Assembly (NCBI GenBank): GCA_040767925.1
Contig: JAXGNN010000001.1
Span: forward strand, 1,116,001-1,180,000
Direction of reading: 5' to 3'
Length of the DNA: 64,000 nt
Origin: Phil1 sp040767925
GTDB lineage: Bacteria; Bacillota; Clostridia; Christensenellales; CAG-138
The notes below the pieces were generated by a model that saw nothing but the letters and a program-made list of their open reading frames with translations, did not search any database and was not told the origin of the DNA. Shown here one piece after another: positions 42,005 through 50,758 of the stretch. Every line of letters starts with the position of its first letter. Position 1 is the stretch's first letter. The position numbers and the translations under genes are program-made.

Positions 42005-42607
42005 TTATCCGCCCAGGCCCACGAAGCCCATGAAGGCGATCGACATGAGCCCCGCGATGATCAGCGAGCTTGAGAAGCCCTTGAGGCAGGAGGGAACCTT
42101 AGCGGTCTCCAGCCTTTCGCGCACGCCCGCCATGAGAACGATGGCGAGCAGGAAGCCCAGCGCGCCGAATATGCCGTTCAAGATCGAATAGAGCATCCCG
42201 AGCTCGCCCGTCATATAGCCGTTGTTGACGTTGAGTATGGTGACGCCCAGCACCGCGCAGTTCGTCGTGATCAGCGGCAGGTAGATGCCCAGCGCCCGGT
42301 AGAGCGAGGGGCTGCTCTTTTTAATGAACATCTCGACCAATTGCACCAGACTCGCGATGACGAGTATGAAGGAGATGGTGTCGAGATATTGGAGCTCGAG
42401 CGGCATCAAAACATACTTGTAGACGAGGAAGGTGAACATCGAGGCGAGGCCCATGACGAACGTCACGGCGATGCCCATGCCCGCGGCCGTCTCCACCCGG
42501 TTCGACACGCCGAGGAACGGGCAGCAGCCGAGGAAGCGCGAGAAGATGAAGTTGTTGGAGAGCACGCAGCTCACCATGAACAGGAGGATTTTAGCGATCT
42601 CGCTCAC
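42005..42607 (-). CDS. rnfA: Rnf complex membrane subunit RnfA
   Basis: A 200-residue, six-helix protein. The half-helix cysteine motif CPFLGVSNRVETAAGMG and TNCAVLGVTI, which with RnfE form the intramembrane [2Fe-2S] site, are present. It overlaps rnfE by four nt. Part of the ion-translocating ferredoxin:NAD+ oxidoreductase. Confidence 0.95.
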   Translation of the reverse strand: MSEIAKILLFMVSCVLSNNFIFSRFLGCCPFLGVSNRVETAAGMGIAVTFVMGLASMFTFLVYKYVLMPLELQYLDTISFILVIASLVQLVEMFIKKSSPSLYRALGIYLPLITTNCAVLGVTILNVNNGYMTGELGMLYSILNGIFGALGFLLAIVLMAGVRERLETAKVPSCLKGFSSSLIIAGLMSIAFMGFVGLGG

Positions 42608-43245
42608 GCGCGGCTCACCCCCTCCCCGCCCGCCTTGCGGCGCGCGGCCTTCTCGGCGAAATAGTTCGATACGCCGAGGATCAGCCCGAACACGATGAAG
42701 CCGCCCGGCGCGAGGGTCGCGATGAGCATGGGCTCGAACGACGCGCCGAGGAGGTTGACGCCGAACACCGACCCGCTGCCCAGAAGCTCGCGGATACAGC
42801 CCATGACGGTGATGGCGAGGGTGAAGCCTGCGCCCATACCGACGCCGTCCACCGCGGAGGCGAGGACGCCGTTCTTGCTCGCGTACGCTTCCGCGCGGGC
42901 GAGTATGATGCAGTTGACGACGATGAGCGGTATGAACATGCCGAGGCTCTCATAGAGCGAGGGCACGAACGCCTGCATGACCATCTGCACGATGGTGACG
43001 AACGTGCAAATGACGACGATGAACGCGGGGATGCGCACCTTGTCGGGGATGATGTTGCGAAGAAGGGAGATGACGACGTTCGAGCCGATGAGCACGAACG
43101 TCGCCGCGGCGCCCATCCCCACGGCGTTGATGGCGCTCGTGGATGTGGCGAGCGTCGGGCAGGTGCCGAGCACGAGCCGGAGCGTGGGGTTCTCGGTTAT
43201 GATGCCGTTGAGGAAAACCGAGGAGAGGCTTTTTTTCTCAGGCAT
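42604..43245 (-). CDS. rnfE: Rnf complex membrane subunit RnfE
   Basis: A 213-residue paralogue of RnfA with six helices. The motifs NPTLRLVLGTCPTLATSTSA and NCIILARAEAYASKN are typical. Its start codon overlaps the end of rnfD by eight nt, leaving no room for rnfG, which normally stands between these two genes. Confidence 0.93.
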   Translation of the reverse strand: MPEKKSLSSVFLNGIITENPTLRLVLGTCPTLATSTSAINAVGMGAAATFVLIGSNVVISLLRNIIPDKVRIPAFIVVICTFVTIVQMVMQAFVPSLYESLGMFIPLIVVNCIILARAEAYASKNGVLASAVDGVGMGAGFTLAITVMGCIRELLGSGSVFGVNLLGASFEPMLIATLAPGGFIVFGLILGVSNYFAEKAARRKAGGEGVSRA

Positions 43246-44167
43246 TGGCTTTCTCCTCCCCCGCGCGGCCGTAGACGCGCGGCTTGATGTATTTGTCGAT
43301 GAGAGGGGTCACGACGTTCATGACGAGTATGCCGTAGGTGACGCCCTCGGGATACGCGCCGAAGGAGCGGATGACGGCGATGATGAGACCCGCGAACGCG
43401 GCGTAGACGAACTGGCCCGCGGGGGTCATGGGGGAGGTGGTATAATCCGTGGCCATAAAGACCGCGCCGAACAGGACGCCGCCCGTGAGCACGCTTGTAA
43501 GCGGGTCCGCGCCGAAGAGCAGCATGCACAGCGCGAACACCGCGACGAGCGTCACGGGGATGCGCCAGGAGATCACGCGGCGCAGCAGCAGGTAGAGGAA
43601 GCCCAGAAGGATCGCCGCCTTGCACACCTCGCCGATCGCGCCGGGGACATGCCCGAGGAACAGGTCGAGAGCCGTATAGGACCCTTCGCCGGAGAGGGGC
43701 GTCGCCATCGCGACGGCGTCCGCGCCGCTCCAGTAGGTCGGGGCGGTGAAGGCGCTCATGCGCGCGGGCCAGCTCGCGACGAGTATGGCGCGGGCGGCGA
43801 GCGCAGGGTTGACGAAATTGTCGCCGATGCCGCCGAAGAGCTGCTTGACGAGCACCACGGCGAGGAAGCTGCCGATCACGGGGATCCACCAGGGCGCGGA
43901 TGCGGGCAGGTTGAGGCCGATGAGCAGCCCCGTCACCGCGGCGGAAAGGTCTTTTACGCGCACGGCCTTATGCGTCAGCTTTTGATACAGAAACTCGAAG
44001 AGCACCGCGGAACCTAGGCCGAGCGCCGCGAGGAAGGCGGCCGCGTTGCCGAAATACCAGACGGCGACGGCGCTCGCCGGCAGGAGGGCGATGATCACGT
44101 CGAGCATGATGCGATCCGTGCTCTCGGGGCAGCGGATGTGCGGCGCGGGGGAAAGTCGGAGCTTCAC
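43238..44167 (-). CDS. rnfD: Rnf complex membrane subunit RnfD
   Basis: A 309-residue NqrB/RnfD-family membrane protein. GTG 44167 is the start: it overlaps the rnfC stop and has AAAGGAGG upstream. The region for covalent FMN reads ADAVAMATPLSG, with Thr156 conserved but the usual Ser/Thr-Gly before Ala-Thr replaced by Ala-Met. ApbE-type attachment normally needs [S/T]GA[T/S], so flavinylation here is uncertain. Other segments (FGGIGDNFVNPALAARA) are normal. Confidence 0.92.
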   Translation of the reverse strand: MKLRLSPAPHIRCPESTDRIMLDVIIALLPASAVAVWYFGNAAAFLAALGLGSAVLFEFLYQKLTHKAVRVKDLSAAVTGLLIGLNLPASAPWWIPVIGSFLAVVLVKQLFGGIGDNFVNPALAARAILVASWPARMSAFTAPTYWSGADAVAMATPLSGEGSYTALDLFLGHVPGAIGEVCKAAILLGFLYLLLRRVISWRIPVTLVAVFALCMLLFGADPLTSVLTGGVLFGAVFMATDYTTSPMTPAGQFVYAAFAGLIIAVIRSFGAYPEGVTYGILVMNVVTPLIDKYIKPRVYGRAGEEKANA

Positions 44168-45495
44168 GTTCTTTTCCTCCTTTCCGCGGCGGCGATGGCG
44201 TCCTTGGCGACCTTGAAGGAAGCGCTCAGCCACCTGCGCGCGGGGCAGATATAGGAGCACGCGCCGCAGAGGATGCAATCGAGCACGTCGCGCTCGCGCG
44301 CGCCCTCGAAATCCCCCGCGTCGCAGTCGTATTTCATGAGGTAGGGGCGAAGGCCCGCCGGGCAGACGTCCACGCAGCGCGCGCAGCGGATGCAGGGCTC
44401 CTCCTCGAGGCTTTTCGCCTCGCTTTCGTCGAGCGCAACCACGCCGTTGCCCGTTTTCGTGACGGGCAAATTGTCGTCCGGCGCGCAAAGGCCGGTCAGG
44501 CCGCCGCCGATGACGAGCTTGCCCGGCTCGCGGGAATAGCCGCCGCATTCGCCGACGAGGTCGCCGATCGAGGTGCCGATGCGCGCGCGCAGGTTCGAGG
44601 GGCGCGCGACGCAGCCGGTCACGGTCGTCACGCGCTCGACGAGGGGCTTGCCGTCGATGAGCGCGTCCGCGATGGCGTTGGCCGTGGCGACGTTGAGCAC
44701 GATCGCGTGCGCGTCGACGGGCAGCTTGCCGCTTGGCACCTGCCGCCCCGTGACGGCCTCGATGAGCTGCTTTTCGCCGCCCTGCGGGTACTTGGTGCGA
44801 AGGGTTATGACCTCGACGCCCTCGCGCCCGGAGGCGGCCTTTCGCATGGCCTCGACGGCCTCGGGCTTGTTGTCCTCTATGGCGACGACGCCGCGCCCGA
44901 CGCGCAGCGCGCGCATCGCCGCGCGCAGCCCGTCCACGATCCTCCCGGATTTCTCGAGCATGAGGTGAAAGTCCGCCGTCAGGAAGGTTTCGCATTCCGC
45001 GCCGTTGAGGATGATCGTATCGCAGCGCTTCCCCTCCGGGATCGTCAGCTTGACGTGCGTGGGGAAGCCCGCGCCGCCCATGCCGCAGATGCCCGCGTTC
45101 CGGATGGCGGGGAGGATGAGCACGGGATCGAGCGACTCCACGCTGCCGCAGCCCTGAAGCTCCGCCCATTCCTCGGCGAAATCGTTGCGGATGCACACGC
45201 ACATGACGGGCGCCGCGCCGAGGAGGAGCCTTTCCTCCACGGCCGTGACCTCGCCGGACACGCTCGCGTGCACGGGCAGGCCGAGCGCGCCCACGGGCTC
45301 GCCGACGACTTGTCCGATTTTCACGCGCGCGCCCTTTTCCACGCAGGGTTTCGAAGGCGCGCCGAAGTGCATGTTCATGGGTAGAACCACGGCGTCGGGT
45401 ATGGAATCCCGAATCGGTTCGTCCCTGGTGGGCAGCTTGCCCTCCCCCGTTGCTCTTAGAGGGTGTATGCCGCCCTTAAAGGAATGCCTGGGCAA
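44164..45495 (-). CDS. rnfC: Rnf complex NADH-binding subunit RnfC
   Basis: A 443-residue RnfC. It begins TFKGGIHP-like (SFKGGIHPLRATGEGKL), has the NuoF-like GMGGAGFPTHVKL FMN/NADH-binding region and two C-terminal [4Fe-4S] motifs (CIRCARCVDVCP, CILCGACSYICP). The start is TTG 45495, supported by homology beginning at that codon; the ribosome binding site AAAGGCAGG is moderate. First gene of the rnfCDEAB operon. Confidence 0.93.
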   Translation of the reverse strand: MPRHSFKGGIHPLRATGEGKLPTRDEPIRDSIPDAVVLPMNMHFGAPSKPCVEKGARVKIGQVVGEPVGALGLPVHASVSGEVTAVEERLLLGAAPVMCVCIRNDFAEEWAELQGCGSVESLDPVLILPAIRNAGICGMGGAGFPTHVKLTIPEGKRCDTIILNGAECETFLTADFHLMLEKSGRIVDGLRAAMRALRVGRGVVAIEDNKPEAVEAMRKAASGREGVEVITLRTKYPQGGEKQLIEAVTGRQVPSGKLPVDAHAIVLNVATANAIADALIDGKPLVERVTTVTGCVARPSNLRARIGTSIGDLVGECGGYSREPGKLVIGGGLTGLCAPDDNLPVTKTGNGVVALDESEAKSLEEEPCIRCARCVDVCPAGLRPYLMKYDCDAGDFEGARERDVLDCILCGACSYICPARRWLSASFKVAKDAIAAAERRKRT

Positions 45496-45565
45496 ACAGA
45501 AACACCTGCCTTTCGTTCTGTTGGATGATTATGCAAAAAACGCGATATGGATCATGCCAAGGCGT

Positions 45566-45574
45566 ATTATATCA
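45566..45574 (-). promoter_or_regulatory. rnf operon extended -10 promoter element
   Basis: TG-A-TATAAT on the minus strand (-10 at 45571-45566) about 70 nt upstream of the rnfC start. No good -35 is visible, which fits an extended -10 promoter. Confidence 0.55.
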
Positions 45575-45608
45575 CAGAATTTGCGCGTGCGCATATGTTA
45601 TAAAAGTA

Positions 45609-47360
45609 TCAGGCGATTTCATCGTTATGCTTGATCTGCACGCCCTCCGCCACCGGGATTGTCATGGAGCGCACGAGGCTTTCGACGTGCGCCCGCCGCA
45701 TCTCGGGCAGCATGCGCTTGATGTAGGCGACCTGCGAGATGCCCACGAGCTCGAAGAGCATATCGACCACCCGGTCGAGAGAGGGCATCTGCTCGAAGAC
45801 GACGCTGAGCCTGTTCTGCCTGATTTCTATGGAGAACATGCGCGTATCCGGCGTTTCGAGAAAAGAACAGAGCACGAAGAGCCGTATTTCGCCCGGCGCG
45901 AGTTTCCAGAGGGCGCGCGTGCCGGTCAACTGCACCTCGCCCTTCATGCTCGCCCAGCCGTCCGCGATTTGCCCGTCCCCGCGGATGAGCAGGGCGTTTC
46001 GCTCGTCCCGCTCATAGAAATAGACCAGCAGGCCCTGCTCGCGCTTTTCGAAGCGCAGCAGGTTCGTGCCCGCCGTGTAGTTGCCGTGCACCGTCTGCAG
46101 CGTCTGCGGGAAAAGGCCGCCCGTGTTGTTGTCGAGCGCGTACTCCCGGCCGTCGAGCAGCTCGACGATGCGGCGGAACTCCTCCCCGTCGCAGCCGAGA
46201 TTGCCGGGCACGGAGGGCTCGAAGCGCAGTTCCGCGAGCGTCCTTTGCAGCGAGGCGTACGCCTCGGGGTTCGCGGGCAGCGGCGCGGGGGACGCTTTTT
46301 GAAACAGCCGCGCGATGTGCGCGCCAAGCGTGCCCTGCGAAAAGAGGTTCGCGCTGCCGCTGAAGACAGCGACGAGCGCGTCGTATTTGGGCATGCACAC
46401 GACGTACTGCCCGAACGCGCCGTTGAACTGGAAGGAGCCCCCGGCGTCCGCCATCCAGATCTGATAGCCGTAGCCGTGCTTCAGTTCGCCGCCCGGCGTC
46501 TTCACGCGCGGGGTTGTGGCGCTCTCGCACCATTTGGCGCTGAGGATCCGCCTGCCGTTCCACATGCCGCGGTTAAGGTAGAGCTGGCCGAGCTTCGCGG
46601 CGTCCTCGAGCGTCGTCGAAAGCCCCCAGCCGCCCTTCTCGATGCCCTGGGGGCATTTCTCCCATTCGTAATGCGCGATGCCCAAAGGATCGTAGAGCCG
46701 GGGCTTCAGGAACTCCGTGACGCTCATGCCCGTGCGCCGCCTGAGGATGGCGGCGAGCATGTAAGAGTTCATGGAATTGTATTCGAACGCGCTGCCCGCC
46801 TCGAACTTGGGGACGGATTCCATGAACATCTTCTCCCAGTTCTCGTCGAGCATGGAGCCGACCTCGTTGAAGCGGCTGCCCGCGCTCATGGTGAGCAGGT
46901 GCCACACCGTGTGCGCGCGCAGGATCTTCGATTGCGCGGTACTGGTATATTCCGGAAAAATGTCGATGAGGCGCTCGTCCACGGAGAGGAAACCCTCGTC
47001 CACCGCCATGCCGACGGCCGTGCCGACGAAGCTTTTGGACATGGAATAGAGCATGTGCGGCACATCCGCGCGGTACGGGGCAAAGTAGCCCGCCGCGACC
47101 ATCCTGCCGTGCCGCATGACGAGCGCGCCGTGCACGGCGAGGGTGTCCGCCTCCGCGCCAATGTCGCGGAAAAACCGCTCGAGCGCCGCGCTGTCCAACC
47201 CCTGCTCCTCCGGAACGCTCCGGGGAAGGGGGACGCCGGCCAACGGACCGACGCAGCGTTCCTTTTGCAGCTTATAGCCGTAGGGCGAGATGTTCGCGAC
47301 GTCGTGCTTGAGGAACTTCACGAGCATCTCGACGCTGCGCATCTGAATCGCAAGATCCAT
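45609..47360 (-). CDS. Serine hydrolase, beta-lactamase/penicillin-binding-protein family (class C fold)
   Basis: A 583-residue protein. The active-site SxxK is SMSKSF near residue 107 and the second motif is YNS (FEYNSMNSYML). The beta-lactamase-like domain covers about residues 50-400; a C-terminal ~180-residue region of unknown function follows. No signal peptide is evident, so it may be a cytoplasmic esterase or amidase rather than a resistance enzyme. It stands on the same strand as rnf but upstream of it, separated by the rnf promoter. Confidence 0.85.
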   Translation of the reverse strand: MDLAIQMRSVEMLVKFLKHDVANISPYGYKLQKERCVGPLAGVPLPRSVPEEQGLDSAALERFFRDIGAEADTLAVHGALVMRHGRMVAAGYFAPYRADVPHMLYSMSKSFVGTAVGMAVDEGFLSVDERLIDIFPEYTSTAQSKILRAHTVWHLLTMSAGSRFNEVGSMLDENWEKMFMESVPKFEAGSAFEYNSMNSYMLAAILRRRTGMSVTEFLKPRLYDPLGIAHYEWEKCPQGIEKGGWGLSTTLEDAAKLGQLYLNRGMWNGRRILSAKWCESATTPRVKTPGGELKHGYGYQIWMADAGGSFQFNGAFGQYVVCMPKYDALVAVFSGSANLFSQGTLGAHIARLFQKASPAPLPANPEAYASLQRTLAELRFEPSVPGNLGCDGEEFRRIVELLDGREYALDNNTGGLFPQTLQTVHGNYTAGTNLLRFEKREQGLLVYFYERDERNALLIRGDGQIADGWASMKGEVQLTGTRALWKLAPGEIRLFVLCSFLETPDTRMFSIEIRQNRLSVVFEQMPSLDRVVDMLFELVGISQVAYIKRMLPEMRRAHVESLVRSMTIPVAEGVQIKHNDEIA

Positions 47361-47383
47361 GCTTCCTGCCTCCGTGCAGGCGA

Positions 47384-48163
47384 TCAGAGCCTTTCGGGAC
47401 CGTTATACTGGAATTCGGGGCCGTCGTCCGCGAAGCCCGCGCCCGCCTGCTCCCCCATGAGGTCGAGATAGAACGCCGCGTCCGCCGCGCTCATATACGG
47501 GTTGAGCCAAAGCGCGCCGATGCCCAGCGTGAACGCGCAGAGGATCCCCCAGCCGATGAAGCTCAGGTTCAGAAGGAACCACCTCCCCTTGTGGCCCATC
47601 GTAAGGCGCTTGCTCTCCTCCACCGCTTCGCGGATGCCCATTTCGGGATGCTCCGCCATCAGGTAGGGCGCCATCCGGTAGCGATAGCTCGCGACGATGC
47701 CCGGTATGATCAGCAGAAGCGACCAAAGCAGGATAAAAAGCGTCATGTAAAGCCGAAGGCCCAGCGCCTTGAGGAATATCCCGAAGCGCGAGAAGAGGGA
47801 ATCTATCCCCGCATCCTCGCCGCGCACGAGCCTTAAATAATACATGCTGTGGCCGAGCTCCACCGCGCCGCCGACGACGAGCTGCGCGATGCCCACGAGG
47901 CCCAACGCGCCCGCGACCGAGGCGAACACGCTGCCGAGCGAACCGAAGGGCACCCCCAGCCAGGCGAAAATCGCGGCCAAATTCAACCCGTCCGACGTGA
48001 GCACGGTCGACACGTCGTTGACGTTGAACGTAAAGTCCATCGTTCCAAATCCGCCGCTGTATCCGCCCAGCAGCGCCGCCACGAGCGTCACCGCAAGCGA
48101 AATTCCCCATCTGCCCGCGAGCGCGGCCCTCGCCTGCTGCCTGAAATCCGCAGAAGTTCTCAT
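47384..48163 (-). CDS. DUF975 family membrane protein
   Basis: A 259-residue integral membrane protein matching DUF975: a soluble N-terminus (MRTSADFRQQARAALAGRWG) and about six hydrophobic helices, with the conserved IDSLFSRF and GIREAVEESKRLTMGHKGRWF segments. I use ATG 48163 where family homology starts; ATG 48175 is an alternative. Function unknown. It precedes the serine hydrolase by 24 nt, so the two may be cotranscribed. Confidence 0.8.
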   Translation of the reverse strand: MRTSADFRQQARAALAGRWGISLAVTLVAALLGGYSGGFGTMDFTFNVNDVSTVLTSDGLNLAAIFAWLGVPFGSLGSVFASVAGALGLVGIAQLVVGGAVELGHSMYYLRLVRGEDAGIDSLFSRFGIFLKALGLRLYMTLFILLWSLLLIIPGIVASYRYRMAPYLMAEHPEMGIREAVEESKRLTMGHKGRWFLLNLSFIGWGILCAFTLGIGALWLNPYMSAADAAFYLDLMGEQAGAGFADDGPEFQYNGPERL

Positions 48164-48316
48164 ATGCCTCACCATCCTTTAGGGAAAAGTATAGCAAATA
48201 TGACGCGCGAAATAAAGGGCGCAAAGAAAAACGGCGGATCGCGCCACGCGGGGGACGGAACCCCTCGTCCCCCGGCTGCCGCTTTTTATATATAGAAGTC
48301 CTCCGCGCGGAATATG

Positions 48317-48338
48317 AAAACGGCCCGAAGGCCGTTTT
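48317..48338. terminator. Bidirectional terminator downstream of the surface protein gene
   Basis: Stem AAAACGGCC / GGCCGTTTT with CGAA loop (48317-48325, 48330-48338). It has A/T tails on both strands and lies 34 nt after the surface protein stop codon on the minus strand. Confidence 0.75.
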
Positions 48339-48371
48339 AGCTGATCTAAGGGCAAAGCCGCCTGTCTGAAG

Positions 48372-50003
48372 TTACTGCCTCGGCACGCGCTTCGTGTTCC
48401 CCGACTGCTGCTGCGGCACGCGCGGGGCGCCCTCGGGGAGATAGCCCGGGTCCCCGCCCTCAAGCTGGGCGCGCATCTGCCGCTCCCGCATGGCCCTGCG
48501 GCGCGCGATGCGGCGGCGCTCCTCCTTCTCGAGCGAGGTCAGCGCGATGAGCGCGATGCCCGCGATCACCGTGAGCACGATGAGGACGATCAGCACCGTG
48601 CGAAGCGCGCTCGATATGGAACCGCCGACCTCCGACACGAGGTCGCCCCCTTCCACCCGCACGTCGGGCGTGGCGGTCGCCTCCGGTTCCACGCCGACAT
48701 AGCCCGCCGTGATATAGGCGTTGTAGACGTACTGGTTGCCGGAGGGGTCCTCGAGGGTGAGGGTGAAGCTCATATCGCGCGGGGAGCCGACGCTGATGCG
48801 CTGGTTGATGGTCTGCGTCCCCTGCGGCACGACGCCGAGCTGATACAGCACGCCGTACTGCGCCTCGCCCAAAACGAGGTTCTTCATTTCGAGGCTGCCG
48901 TTGTTCTCGACATAGAAGTTGATGGAGATGGAGCCCGACGCGTCGAGCGGCTCGGAAACCTCCGCGCTAAAATTGATGCCGATGAGCGCGGGGTCGATGT
49001 ATTTGCGCACCGTGTAGGTGCCGGTATGGTCGGAATAGGCGGTGCCCGTCGCGTCCATGCCGGATATGTGGAAAACCACGTTGCGCTCCGCGTCGGTGGG
49101 CACGGTATAGCTGTAGCTCACGCTCTCGCCGATGGCGAGGGCGAAAGCTTCCGCCGTGACGGCGTTGCCCAATTCATCCGTGATCTTGATCTTGCTGATT
49201 TTCTGGTTGCCGTTGTTGGTGAGGATGAGCTTGAAAGCCTGTCCCTCGGCCGTGGGAGTCCCCTGCTGCACCTCGACGCTTATCTTGCTCTTGACCATGC
49301 CGAGCGTCTTATCCTCGATGGTGACGGTGCCCGTGGTGCCGTCCGCCTGCAGGAAGGTAACGACGGGCGAGCTCGTGACCGTGGCGCGGCCCATGGTGTA
49401 CTGATAGGTATAGACATAGGGCACGCCGGGCATCACGGTGACGTCCTTCACCATGGGCTCGCGGCCCGCGATTTCTTTATCCGTGATGGAAACGCCCGCG
49501 ACGGGCGCCACGCCGTTGTTGACGATGGTGTAGGTGAGCGTGATGGTCTCGCCCTGCGAGGCCTGCGGGGAGCTCGCCGTGCGCGTCGCCGTGATGAGCG
49601 AGGAGACCGTGCCTCCCCCGCCGCCGTTGAGGACGGTGACGGCGAACGTGCCCGACTTGGGCTCCCCGTTCTCCGTCCAGGCGACGTCGAAGCTCAGCGG
49701 CGACCCGACGAGGGACGCGGGAACCGTCACGGTCTGCTGAAACGTGATGGATTCCTCGGCCTTGATGACGGCGCCGCCCGTCCCGGGGAAGAGCGAGGTG
49801 CCGTTGTGCGAGATGGAGATGTTCTCCATGGCGTTGGCGCTGTCGTTGTAGATGGTGACCGAGAGCGTGACGGAGCCGCCCTCCGCGGGCACCGCCGTCG
49901 GGGTTGAGGAGGCTGTGAACTGCGCCGCGAGCGCCCACGACGGCAGGAGCGCCGTGAGCAGGAGGAACGAGACGGCGAGCGCCGCGATTTTTTGTTTTTT
50001 CAT
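48372..50003 (-). CDS. Membrane-anchored surface protein with CARDB/DUF11-like repeats
   Basis: A 543-residue protein. ATG 50003 has AAAGGGG eight nt upstream. A signal peptide (MKKQKIAALAVSFLLLTALLPSWALA) leads into about four beta-sandwich repeats. Each has vocabulary of CARDB/DUF11 domains such as GETITLTYTIVNNGVAPVAG and YVENNGSLEMKNL. A C-terminal helix (TVLIVLIVLTVIAGIALIAL) is followed by a basic cytoplasmic tail of about 55 residues. No LPxTG motif, so it is not a sortase substrate. Likely a cell-envelope scaffold; no enzyme activity is suggested. Confidence 0.8.
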   Translation of the reverse strand: MKKQKIAALAVSFLLLTALLPSWALAAQFTASSTPTAVPAEGGSVTLSVTIYNDSANAMENISISHNGTSLFPGTGGAVIKAEESITFQQTVTVPASLVGSPLSFDVAWTENGEPKSGTFAVTVLNGGGGGTVSSLITATRTASSPQASQGETITLTYTIVNNGVAPVAGVSITDKEIAGREPMVKDVTVMPGVPYVYTYQYTMGRATVTSSPVVTFLQADGTTGTVTIEDKTLGMVKSKISVEVQQGTPTAEGQAFKLILTNNGNQKISKIKITDELGNAVTAEAFALAIGESVSYSYTVPTDAERNVVFHISGMDATGTAYSDHTGTYTVRKYIDPALIGINFSAEVSEPLDASGSISINFYVENNGSLEMKNLVLGEAQYGVLYQLGVVPQGTQTINQRISVGSPRDMSFTLTLEDPSGNQYVYNAYITAGYVGVEPEATATPDVRVEGGDLVSEVGGSISSALRTVLIVLIVLTVIAGIALIALTSLEKEERRRIARRRAMRERQMRAQLEGGDPGYLPEGAPRVPQQQSGNTKRVPRQ

Positions 50004-50107
50004 CCCAAAGGCCCCTTTATTTGCACAAAAAGCGGTATATTCCACATGTGATTATACCTTATACGCGCCCGACATTCCATACCGGGCGCGCAATTGTTCG
50101 GCAATTG

Positions 50108-50734
50108 TTAAAATTCGCGCTCGAGATAGCCTTCTCCCGCGCGCCGGACTAAGGCGCGCCCGGAGCTCCTCTCGGCGATCTCGCGGATGAAATTTTCCGC
50201 TTCCCCATCGGGAACCCGCGCGCGGACGAGAACGAGATCGGTATATTCGGCGCCGTCGATCGCCGCGGTTTTTCGCAAATACGCCTCGAGCGCGGAGAAG
50301 CGCGCATAGTCGAGGGAGATTTCCAGAAGCGCCGCGGGGATCTTTTCCACCCGGCCCGCGAGCCGGAGCGCCTCCGCCGCGCCGCCGCCGTACGCCCGCG
50401 CGAGGCCGCCCGTGCCCAGCAGCGTCCCGCCGAAATACCGCGCGACGGCGACGAGCGCGTTTGTGACGCCTTGCGCGCGCAGCGCCTCGAGTATGGGCAT
50501 GCCCGCCGTGCCGGAGGGCTCCCCCGCGTCGGAGAAGCGCGCGGTCTCCCCGCGCGCTCCCGCGCGGTACGCGTAACAGACGTGGCTCGCGTCCGGATAC
50601 TTCGCGCGCGCGGCAACTAAAAGAGCCAACGCCTCCTCCTCGCCGGAGATCGGGAAGCATTGGCTGATGAACCGCGAGCGGCTGATGACGGCCTCGGCAT
50701 GCGAAGCCTGCTTAACCGTTACATACCGTTCCAT
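50108..50734 (-). CDS. yigZ: YigZ/IMPACT family protein (UPF0029)
   Basis: A 208-residue protein with the N-terminal UPF0029 domain (SHVCYAYRAG, FSDAGEPSGTAGMPIL, RYFGGTLLGTGGLARAY) and the C-terminal DUF1949 domain. The family relates to eukaryotic IMPACT and is thought to act on translation or proteolysis control. It follows tyrS on the same strand; the gap contains one copy of the ATTGACAATT-type repeat. Confidence 0.92.
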   Translation of the reverse strand: MERYVTVKQASHAEAVISRSRFISQCFPISGEEEALALLVAARAKYPDASHVCYAYRAGARGETARFSDAGEPSGTAGMPILEALRAQGVTNALVAVARYFGGTLLGTGGLARAYGGGAAEALRLAGRVEKIPAALLEISLDYARFSALEAYLRKTAAIDGAEYTDLVLVRARVPDGEAENFIREIAERSSGRALVRRAGEGYLEREF

Positions 50735-50758
50735 AATTGTCCATTGTCAATCGTCAAT
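50733..50758. repeat. Single AATTGTC-type repeat between tyrS and yigZ
   Basis: A 26-nt stretch built of ATTGTC/ATTGTCAAT units. The tyrS C-terminus (IIDD-stop) and the first base of yigZ lie within or next to it. It belongs to the same family as the terminal repeats at 56567 and 56949. Confidence 0.55.

Noticed and set aside
43197..43889. A frame overlapping rnfD/rnfE considered as a possible rnfG
   Set aside because: Its translation is arginine-rich with no FMN_bind domain; it is an antisense-frame shadow of rnfD.
45609..47360. Antibiotic-resistance class C beta-lactamase
   Set aside because: It has SxxK and YxN-like motifs but no signal peptide and a long extra C-terminal region, so a general serine hydrolase is a safer call.
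48372..50003. Surface protein as substrate of the sortase at 52631
   Set aside because: It ends with a membrane helix and a 55-residue basic tail but has no LPxTG-like sorting motif.
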